This document shows, piece after piece, positions 55,745 to 64,000 of a stretch of 64,000 nt of DNA. The stretch comes from Lamellibrachia satsuma (taxonomy: Eukaryota > Annelida > Polychaeta > Sabellida > Siboglinidae): contig BSQZ01000036.1 in assembly GCA_033239005.1 (NCBI GenBank), positions 970,001-1,034,000 on the forward strand, written 5' to 3'. Every line of letters begins with the position of its first letter. The first letter of the stretch is position 1. The position numbers and the translations under genes are program-made. The notes beneath the pieces were generated by a model. That model saw nothing but the letters and a program-made list of their open reading frames with translations. It ran no database searches and was not told the DNA's origin.

Positions 55745-57124
55745 TTTGCTGGTGAAGAGCAAACTGTATATGAATTAAATGATTAGTAATCGAGCTGTCA
55801 AATCAATATAACATAACTAAAGTTGTACTCGGGTTTACTTAACCAAACAGAAGTGACAACTCATCTGCCACCTTGCTCAGTTGCTGTTGTTGGCTCGGTG
55901 CTCCGAGGGAGTGTCTCAAACATGTGTAATTGATCATTTTTCATCATATGCCTCGATGGCAGTAATATTAACGCGAGAATGTGAGGGGATTAGGCCACGA
56001 CCACTGCCGCCAAGGGGCATCACACACATAACTATTACCATGTACAATTACCAATTCTTAACTAAGGGAAATATCCAGCTCAACAACGGCTTGATTATTT
56101 ATCATTGCGATTGTAATTTACTTATAAAAATACATAATGGTAATTTTTGTGGATAAAAAGATAAAACTAGATCGATACACATCATTCAAAGTTCATATAC
56201 GGCGAGTGGACACTCATACAAAAAAAGTATCGAAAAAGTATCATCATGATGTTAAATAAGTAGGTTCATCAGTTTCACAGATAACACTTTGCACAACCTG
56301 TGATAAAACGAGTTTTCCCAACAAGCCACAATATTGTGTTTAACGGTGTCTTCTGGAATTCAACAGCGGATTTAGTTAATTGCAAGCATTCACTTAAAAA
56401 AACCATTTGCATCAGTTATATGGGGACTGCATAGTAGATATGGATATATGTGAAATTCCCATGAAGTGTGATATAGCTACACAATTTGGGGCAGCTTAAC
56501 CAATATACAACAAAGGCGCACATTATGTGAATGTTTGGATTCACCGTCGTCGACAATATTTACCTAAACACATGGTTTGTGTTTCCTTTGATGTCTTAGA
56601 AGTTATGAAAATACGAGTTTAGCAAAACACTGTTGGTTGGTTAATATTTGGTGTATATTGGTGTATATATAGATCCATATATAAATGAATACACCCTTAA
56701 GCAATCTTGCGATTGTTTGCCATGCACTGAAACAATCATAATTATAAATCTATGCCATCACGTATTTGATCAATTGCATTCGAAATTATTCAAATGACAG
56801 ATAGACCAATTCTTTCATTCTAATGCTTGTGTTGTGACTATTGTTAAATATAAATACACATATTATTGTTGATACAATATATATTTTGGTGACACAATAA
56901 TTCATTAAAATTTGCGGACTAGGATCGGGCAGTCATTATCCTGGATACACGATTATCCTGTTGTCGATAAAACTATGAAAACATGAATTCGATATCTAAA
57001 TTTAAAGTAAAAATGGTTGTTGACAAATGCAGCTGTTGTATTTTTGAAAAGTTGTTTTCATGTATACATCTGATTAACGAGAAGAACAGTTTAATTACCA
57101 CCAGATGTCATCAGACATACCTCC

Positions 57125-57455
57125 ATGCCAAAGTTAATGTTGTAATCGCACAAAAATCGAATATGGTGCAAGTTAAATTATATTAGGAATCTAGAGAAAT
57201 GATATAATATTCATCAATGGAAAACAATTCAGGTATGTCTTTGTCTAGCGGCACATTTAAGAATTGTCAAAAGTTAATATTATAATCGCACAAAAATCGA
57301 ATGTTATGCAAGCCAATTTATGTTTAATACACCGACAACGTGAATACATAAATCACAGATTACTTTTTCCAAGACTCCAGAGAAATGGTGTAATATTCAT
57401 CAATGGAAAAACAATTCAGGTATGGCCCCGTCTGGCGGCACATTTAAGAAATGTC
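57125..57455. repeat. Tandem pair of diverged units
   Basis: Unit 1 near 57125-57260 and unit 2 near 57265-57455 share taatcgcacaaaaatcgaat, taatattcatcaatggaaaa, caattcaggtatg and gcggcacatttaagaa. Non-coding. Confidence 0.8.
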
Positions 57456-58461
57456 AATGCGCCATCTATATGATTGTTCTGTACTAAAAATTAGTTATTA
57501 TGAACTGTCCGAGAGGGGGACTTTTACAATTGTCATGTTTTGCGTTAAATGTTGCAGAGTTATCCCGAGATTGTGTTCATTAGGTAAGACTAGTGAAGTA
57601 TATTCCCGCATTGCATTCGATATTTTTAGTATCGGTGTCATCAACTGAGATTGTTTCTTCTGACTTTTATTACGTACAGATTGATTACATTTGAACACGT
57701 TTGGGCGATAATTAGTCAAGTAGACTCAGTTTATTTTAATGAAGCCTTGAAGAAGGCTGTCAAACAGTTGCGGTGCTAATAATGTCACGTTGTTTCTGTG
57801 CCGTTACAGTAGGACAATTTTACAATGACATTTTTACAGTAACATACTAATTTCTTAATTTGCACTTTAACAAAATTAGCGACCACTTTCTGTATTTTTG
57901 CAGTGATTAACACAAATAAAGTGTGCCTCTAAGACTAAGATATATAGGCTCTATGGCTAAGCCTAAGGACTTTTATAAATTGTAATGTCGTAATGATTAT
58001 CAGAAGTGAGTCACAGAGACAGAGTCTATGTCTCTATGACAGTCTATGCTTATATCCCATATAATTGTAATAGCTATATATCATATGCTAGAGAGTAAAA
58101 TGAAAATAACATCATTATTCAGAAACTAATGAGGAAACCAATTTTATTCAAATACTCCTAACAAATTATGGTAGTTTTCTAGTAAAAAACTTTTAAATGG
58201 TTTGGTTAGGTTACAAAACATTGAACACCATACAAGAATATAGTACAGTTACAGTTTGTAGTACGCTAACGAGCCAAATGCAATGTCATGAACCCATTCC
58301 TGGCTATTTCCTGCATCATGTGGATTAGTGGAATGAATGTTTTGACTGACTGTAAAAACAGACATGATCAATGGTTGACCAACAAAATTTGATGCTGTAA
58401 TGCCTATTTTGTATTGTATTAATGTTAAACAAAAAAGCAAAAGTATACTAAAGTGTGATCA

Positions 58462-58475
58462 TGTCTGTTTTGCAG
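58462..58475 (+). other. GLMN: Splice acceptor of a GLMN 5'UTR intron
   Basis: tgtctgttttgcag, a pyrimidine tract and AG, 43 bases before the GLMN ATG. Implies at least one upstream untranslated exon, not located. Confidence 0.65.
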
Positions 58476-58518
58476 AGTGACTGTGTGTGTGTTTGGAGGA
58501 AGAAGCAAGTTTTGAACA

Positions 58519-60360
58519 ATGGCGACTACTAACATAGAAACGAGTGGTGCGGTGGTGCAGCCAACACTACTGCAGGAGGTTGTCAGCCTTCTTGAAGCTG
58601 CCAACACAAAGCCTGCTCTGAAGATTGTCAAGGACCCGGCAAACCTAGACAATTTGAAGGAAGCCGCATGGGATCTTGTGCCACAACTGTGCAACTTCTT
58701 GACCAGTGAGCGAGAGCTGGAGACGATGAGTGTGTTGAATGCATGCGAGGAGATCCTACTTCACCTTAGTGATGTTGGCAATGCCAAGGAACTGCTCCTT
58801 GTGTTGCTTGAGCAGGCAGACATGTTCAAAGACGACATAAAGTTCAAGGCTCTCCTGCAGCCCGTGCAGAGGTGTCTGCAGCGACTACCTTCAAGGAAGG
58901 GCAATCCCCTGGGAATCACCCTGGAGACATTGTGTGCCCATGTACAGGCACTGCCACTTCCAGAAGACTATGAATTGGAAGACGCAGAGAGACAGCTTCT
59001 TGATGCAGATGAAACTGTGCAGCGAATCAGTAGTTGTGTTTCTGCTATTCTGACTTTCATTAGACCATTTGCAGAGGAGGTGTCATGGAAAAACAGATGC
59101 ATTGACACCAATAAGACAGTGACAAAAACTGCCAATAAGCAAGTCAAAGAACTGACTGGATATTTGATGAAAGTTCTCAGCCACCCGTTGGCATATGTAG
59201 ATCTATCTGCGGTAGGCAGCAGCATCTCAAGGGGCAGAGAGTGTTCTGAGAGGCTGGTTTCGTTCATGTCGTATCTGCATGCCGACTTCCATAAAGCTCT
59301 TGTTCAAATCCTGCAAGACAATGTTGCAATAGAACAGGAGCAGAAGCGGACAGTGGAACAGAGAAAGAATTCAACAGAGGAGATCAATGAACTGGATGCA
59401 CAGATTGCGGACCCAGTGCCGATGCTTGGATTGGGCACTTTTGCATATCTTGTGTTCGGTGACAGTCTGTGTGCAGACAATGTGCCGTGTGTGTACAGAC
59501 CGGAGTATCTGTTTGAATTGAATCTGCCATTTGTGAATGTGATGATGGAGCAGCCTGAAAGTGTCATCAGGTTGAAGGGAGTGTCACTGTTTGTGTCACT
59601 GCTGGAACACATGCCTACGTTGACGCTAACTGCACACCTGCTGGAGTTTGCCCCCATGAAGCAGTTCCTGCGGAACCTGCTGCACGTAATCGTGTACTGC
59701 CCCCCTAAGGACATCCGAGAGTCTGCGGTGAAGGGGTTGTCAAGTCTGTTGCAGAAGTTTGAGCTGGCTGGTCGTTACCGTCTCCTGCACATCCTCCTCA
59801 TGTCATCCACACATGCTGGCGTCACTGGCTACGTCATCCAGCTACTCAAGAATGAGATTGACCAGAACCTCAAGTCCGAGCAGCCGGCAATGTACTTCCG
59901 TGGCAGTCAACTGGAGAAGCTGCTCGCCTTGATATTCAGGCTGTCTGAAGGCGTCGAAACAGACCTACTGGATCAGAGTGAGTGTGTCATGGCAGGTCTC
60001 AATCTGCTTCGTTATCTTGTACTGCGCGATAAACCAAGCGAAGACATCACTGGCATTTGGCAGCAGGTACCGAATCTACAGCGGGTGTATTGTGAGCCAC
60101 TGCAGACAGCTATCAACATGTCCCACGCACACTATGCCTTGGATGTCGAGAGGACAGCCAAAGGTGAAGATATGGCTGATTCTGCCCTGGAGACATCGCT
60201 AAGCGTTGGTGGTCACACGATGCCAGAAATGGACCATGAACAGCGAGTGTTGGTGTTGACAACAGCACTGCACACATTTGACATGATGCAGAGCATTCTC
60301 AGTCGAGTCATTGAAATCATTGACATGCAGAGAAAACCAGAGTTAACAGACACAGCTTAG
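58519..60360 (+). CDS. GLMN: Glomulin (inhibitor of RBX1 cullin-RING ubiquitin ligases)
   Basis: 613 codons in a single open exon; human glomulin is 594 aa, usually split over many exons. Family knowledge: the C-terminal HEAT-like repeats of glomulin wrap around the RBX1 RING domain and block E2 binding, restraining SCF-type ligases; human mutations cause glomuvenous malformations. Seen here: NAKELLLVLLEQ (about 93), ALLQPVQRCLQRL (about 115), LGTFAYLVF (about 305), PPKDIRESAVKGLSSLL (about 394), SSTHAGVTGYVIQLLKNEID (about 425), VETDLLDQSECVMAGLNLLR (about 479) and VLTTALHTFDMMQSILSRV (about 578), each matching glomulin blocks. The start ATG at 58519 lies 43 bases after a splice acceptor. 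No frame damage. A processed (retrocopied) origin is possible because the CDS lacks introns, but the 5'UTR intron argues that it is the normal gene. Confidence 0.95.
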   Translation: MATTNIETSGAVVQPTLLQEVVSLLEAANTKPALKIVKDPANLDNLKEAAWDLVPQLCNFLTSERELETMSVLNACEEILLHLSDVGNAKELLLVLLEQADMFKDDIKFKALLQPVQRCLQRLPSRKGNPLGITLETLCAHVQALPLPEDYELEDAERQLLDADETVQRISSCVSAILTFIRPFAEEVSWKNRCIDTNKTVTKTANKQVKELTGYLMKVLSHPLAYVDLSAVGSSISRGRECSERLVSFMSYLHADFHKALVQILQDNVAIEQEQKRTVEQRKNSTEEINELDAQIADPVPMLGLGTFAYLVFGDSLCADNVPCVYRPEYLFELNLPFVNVMMEQPESVIRLKGVSLFVSLLEHMPTLTLTAHLLEFAPMKQFLRNLLHVIVYCPPKDIRESAVKGLSSLLQKFELAGRYRLLHILLMSSTHAGVTGYVIQLLKNEIDQNLKSEQPAMYFRGSQLEKLLALIFRLSEGVETDLLDQSECVMAGLNLLRYLVLRDKPSEDITGIWQQVPNLQRVYCEPLQTAINMSHAHYALDVERTAKGEDMADSALETSLSVGGHTMPEMDHEQRVLVLTTALHTFDMMQSILSRVIEIIDMQRKPELTDTA

Positions 60361-60930
60361 AACTATGAGCCAGTGCATCGCTGGACTTGAAGACAGTCCT
60401 AGCATCTTGTGCTTAGACAGTCGTAGCATCTTGTGCTTAGACAGTCCTAGCATCACTGGACTTGAAGACGGTCCTAGCATCCTGTGCCTAGTGCTGCTTA
60501 TAATTATATTGAAATACAAACATTGCCACTGGTGTCTGGAATCACTGTTTGTTGTCAACGTATTGGGATTAAACTGAAATTAGAGAACTTGCATTTGCTA
60601 ATATTTGGCAGTTTAAATTTTCATTTACATTGTTTAGTTGTAATTTATTAGTGGTTGATGATTATTATTATTATTGATTTAATTTTCTATCTTCTTGTCA
60701 ATGTAGTAAAGATAAACACACTTGCAGTAAATTCTGTATAAACATGAAGACAATGAGCACCATTAAACATACACACAACACATCTGTGTTGAATGTACAA
60801 GGAGTAATTGAATAAGATATCCAGTGTTCAATCTATAACATTGTATGGGCTTATGTCATTTGGTCCAGCAATATACAAATGTGATTTATTTTACTTAATA
60901 AATGTTTGTTGCTAGTCAAAAAGATGGGTC
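60361..60930 (+). terminator. GLMN: GLMN 3'UTR and polyadenylation signal
   Basis: Short tandem units (agtcctagcatc and cttgtgcttagac) at 60396-60485 follow the stop. A canonical AATAAA is at 60897-60902, followed by a TG-rich stretch, the likely polyadenylation site. Confidence 0.7.
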
Positions 60931-61267
60931 AAATCAATTTAGATAAAAACAAATACCAAAGAAATTCAAATTATTTATTTAAAATAAAGATTGCCCATTT
61001 AGGTGCATGCATGTGTTGATATGTGCTTCTTATGCACTGCCAGATTTAGGTGGAAATAAGGTTGACGTTGTAATAATGTTTGGGTGATGGATTACCAAGG
61101 TATTGCAAATTGAGTAAATTTATTTAAATTACAAGCCAAGTTACCTGGCGTTGCACAGGACAAAAAGGCCACTAACCACTGTAAGAGCTCATGACTCTGC
61201 ACTGCCCAGTCAAATTTTGGTAGTACAGTGGTAATGACTACTTCACGCTATCACAATCATCTTCAAC

Positions 61268-62430
61268 CAGGGCTGGGTCCAATTACACAAAATTATATCA
61301 ATTACAATTACATTTAATTTCAATTACATTTAATTTCAATTACAATTACAAATCAATTACAATTACACTGTTTCAATTACAATTACATTATGCTGAACCA
61401 AATATATTCAGCATTTGTTAATTATGTATTTTTGCATGTTTTGCTGAATGTCAATATTTTGTACACAATTGATAAACAAATATAACGGTAATGTTTGTAC
61501 ATTTTGTTGAATTGTGACTTTGAATTATACTAAATAAAAAGATGGCAGTTTAAAACATATTTTTGTTATATCAAAATACAATGCAGTATCCAGACATAAT
61601 CCTACAGGACATATTCCTTACAGACGTGTGAACAAAACCCCACAGGACAAAATACAAAAATGTGAAAATTGGACAAAATCCCACAGGCCATAATACAATA
61701 TTTATTTGTAGTTCTTCTCTAAACATCCTTTCTAGTTTTATAGACATTTTTCTGTGTGTATTTCTTACATTTTTCGGAAAATACTAATAATAGGGTATGA
61801 TGTGTTTACTTTGAGGTTGTAGCTCCTGCTCTAAGCTAACATTCTTAATTGGTCTGCCCTTTGCTTTGTGTTGGGAATGGGGAGAGAGGCCATATAAACG
61901 GTCCTTGCCACCTGACCTGTCTCCAGTCCTCCACAACACAAGTGGTGTAATTGGCTTGCTAACTCTGCAATGTTTCACAAAGCTGATATTTTCTGAAGCA
62001 ATATGAGACTACAGGTCTTTCCATGTTGTTTGAATACCAGCTTAGCCTTCGTCTGACAATGTCTGTGCATTGTTTATTGCTTCCTGGCTGTTACCAACTT
62101 ACTGAAAAGGCTAATTGCTAAGGCTACCCACCACTAGCACCATGGACCAGTACCAACCAGACAGTGAATACTGTAACTTAAATATAAATATATAAGCAGG
62201 TGTTATTATTAGTCTTGATTTTCAACTCATGTGAAACTTAAATTATATTTTTAGTGACAATTCGTTCAGGTAGTTTGTGATATAAAACGTACTGTAATTG
62301 ATTGTAATTGAATTTTTTTTCAATTATACAAAATATAACCATTACAATTACAGCAAAATTTCGAAACAATAATTACAATTATACAATTTTGCTGTAATCA
62401 ATTACAATTACATAATTGGACCCAGCCCTG
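61268..62430 (+). mobile_element. Non-autonomous hAT transposon, copy 2
   Basis: 1163 bp. Left terminus cagggctgggtccaattaca; right terminus, reversed, cagggctgggtccaattatg. Exact 8-bp target duplication tcttcaac at 61260-61267 and 62431-62438. Subterminal runs of caattacaatta. Interior block gataaacaaatata near 61470 is shared (inverted) with copy 1. No transposase frame. Confidence 0.93.
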
Positions 62431-62819
62431 TCTTCAACTGCTGGTTTCACGAAGCATTTGGTTCGTGTGTGGACATTTGACTTAGATCAAGTAACTCGCA
62501 ACAATTATAGGGAACACGCGTAGCATTGCAAATGTTGTAGGTTCCTTTGTAAGCCCCCCCGGAATTCTTAATTTTTTTAATGTATGAACCATCCCATTCC
62601 CCTACAAAATGTCAGCCCGTACATGCGAAACTGGCGGAGATAAGAAGGAACATAGAGGGTCGCAGACTACTTTATAATATAGAAACTTGATATTCATAAA
62701 CACTCAGAAGAATTTAAAATTGCACCAACTTTTTTGTAAGTGTTGCTATATGCCCATATTGGTAAATAATAAAATTCAGGAATTAGTATCTCCACATGTG
62801 ACATAAAGGGGGATTATTG

Positions 62820-63400
62820 AATAGGGAGAAGCAAAGGTGGAGTTATTTTATATATTAAAGAATCCATTCAGGCTTACAAAATAAAATTACAAGTTAAAGC
62901 AGATTAATAAATTATTAATCTGCTTTAACTTGTAATTTTATTTTGTAAACCTGAAATTGTAAAGAAACTTTTGGCGAATGTTGTCATATAAATATGACTG
63001 CAAGAGTTACTGTGCTTGTGAAGGAGTGACCAGAAAGTTTGTGATATGGTCGGACCACTAGAAGACAATGCTAGAAATATAGTCTTGGAGGAGTTTACAA
63101 GGGAGGATACTAGTACCAGATGCTAAATTGGAGCAAATTAATGTACCACTCTACTTGTCACTGAAAGAGGGAGTGATTCCTTTCGAATGGAAGTTATTTA
63201 AAAAGGGTTTGAGAAACCCGTCAGAAAAATACAGTCCAGTGAGTTTAACTTCAGTGATTTGTAAATTATTAGAAAGATTAATCAAAGACCACATGATGGA
63301 CTTAAATCCTTTTAATATTATTTATTCAGTACAATATAAACGGCTGACATTAAATATTGGCATGCATACTGATGGTCAGATGTTGTCCTAGTGTGTAAAT
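62820..63400 (+). pseudogene. LINE fragments: endonuclease and RT N-terminal pieces
   Basis: The plus strand near 62822 reads GRSKGGVILYIKESIQAYK, as in LINE endonucleases. From 63150 it reads LKEGVIPFEWKLF, then KGLRNPSEKYSPVSLTSVIC and KLLERLIKDHMMD, matching the start of LINE RT domains (VPxxWK, YRPVSLTSVxCK). Internal deletions, one inverted piece and stops make it dead. Confidence 0.85.
62867..62955. other. Long palindrome in the LINE fragment
   Basis: Arms 62874-62910 and 62912-62948 are exact inverted copies of 37 bases (begin ttacaaaataaaattacaag), with one base between; pairing continues outwards about 7 more bases with one mismatch. Confidence 0.9.
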
Positions 63401-63439
63401 TAGTTGCATCTCACACATTAATTGGAACATAGTAGGACA

Positions 63440-63665
63440 TTACATTGAGGTGGAAAACCATCAAGGATACCGAAAAGGGAAAGGCCACAGCTGAGATGGA
63501 AGGACTGCGTGAGGAGGGATATGAGAAAATCGGGGGAGGATGAAAGATGGAGAGGGGGCTGCCGATAGAAAACTATGGAAAGAAAGAAGAAAGAGTTGCT
63601 CGACAATACTGTAACTGCACTTGACCCTCATCCCTGTATAGCAGGGAACAAGGAGGAAGAGCACA
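63440..63665 (+). pseudogene. LINE 3' end fragment
   Basis: The plus strand reads KRERPQLRWKDCVRRDMRKS then GEDERWRGGC and, after a stop and frame drift, a DNTVTAL block ending near aacaaggaggaagag. This is the usual end of an RTE/craft-type LINE ORF, similar in kind to 14900-15240. Not intact. Confidence 0.8.
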
Positions 63666-64000
63666 CATCTATCATAAATCAACACAGAACATTTATCATG
63701 AAGATGGGGTAGTCTATGTTTCAAAGAGAAATAAAATGTCTGGTTTGTAGGAAAGAAAACCAGTGTGAACCCATAGGTCAATATTCTACAATGGTCCATT
63801 CGCAAGTTGTGAGTTTTTGTGACACTTCTAATGCAGTGTAGTGAAAGACAGTGTTAGTTGAGCCACTGGGTTAGTTGAGCCACCCACGTTTGCCAGGAAA
63901 CTACAGCAGCGACAGTTTCATGGTACCACCCAGTGATTGAGCATGTTATTAGAACACGATTGACGTACAATTAGTGCCATTTGTCACAACGGTCAGAAAA
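63666..64000. other. Window end, no feature recognised
   Basis: A short direct repeat, ttagttgagccac, occurs twice near 63857-63884. Nothing else seen. Confidence 0.5.

Larger units (their letters stand above)
55745..58475. promoter_or_regulatory. Intergenic region between divergent CARMIL and GLMN
   Basis: The only room for both promoters and for any 5' untranslated exon of GLMN. No clear TATA or initiator is identified. Holds a tandem pair of repeat units at 57125-57455. No protein gene recognised. Confidence 0.5.

Noticed and set aside
58519..60360. 26S proteasome chaperone PSMD5
   Set aside because: Considered because of the HEAT-like helical repeats, but several blocks (AKELLLVLLE, VETDLLDQSECVMAGLNLLRY, LHTFDMMQSIL) match glomulin specifically.

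Overview
This is animal (metazoan) genomic DNA: AT-rich, with short exons bounded by GT/AG splice sites, long introns crowded with mini- and microsatellites, tRNA-derived SINEs, decayed LINEs and small DNA transposons. The repeat types (SINE with a tRNA head, L2/CR1-like and RTE-like LINE tails, non-autonomous hAT elements) fit a marine invertebrate, possibly a mollusc or other lophotrochozoan; the species cannot be fixed from the sequence.

Two protein-coding genes are recognised. The first fills most of the window on the minus strand (coding exons from 55744 down to 1894). It is a CARMIL-family gene (capping protein, Arp2/3 and myosin-I linker; LRRC16 family). I assembled 35 coding exons whose splice phases all fit together, giving about 1411 codons: an N-terminal PH-like domain, a leucine-rich-repeat solenoid, a helical dimerisation region, a long low-complexity insert, the capping-protein-interaction (CPI) and CARMIL-specific (CSI) motifs, and a proline-rich tail. 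The last exon with the stop codon is not identified and may lie before base 1894 or outside the window. CARMIL proteins regulate actin capping protein at membranes.

The second gene lies on the plus strand (58519-60360): an intronless coding sequence of 613 codons for glomulin (GLMN), an inhibitor of RBX1-containing cullin-RING ubiquitin ligases. It is divergently arranged with CARMIL; the two start codons are about 2.8 kb apart.

Layout: 1-1893, unresolved 3' side of CARMIL; 1.9-14.7 kb, exons for the C-terminal half with LINE/SINE debris; 15.2-19.2 kb, helical-region exons embedded in three large minisatellites, one of which carries a broken extra copy of exon 20; 19-38 kb, LRR and PH exons with many tandem arrays and two TTAA-flanked elements; 38-55.7 kb, long 5' introns with a hAT element inserted in a 50-bp satellite, a 42-bp satellite and a nearly perfect 59-bp satellite; 55.7-58.5 kb, intergenic; 58.5-60.9 kb, GLMN; 61-64 kb, a second hAT element with an exact 8-bp target duplication, then LINE fragments. 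I found no bacterial-type system, no CRISPR and no convincing further gene. The most notable features are transposon families with clear termini, the exon duplication and several hairpins.
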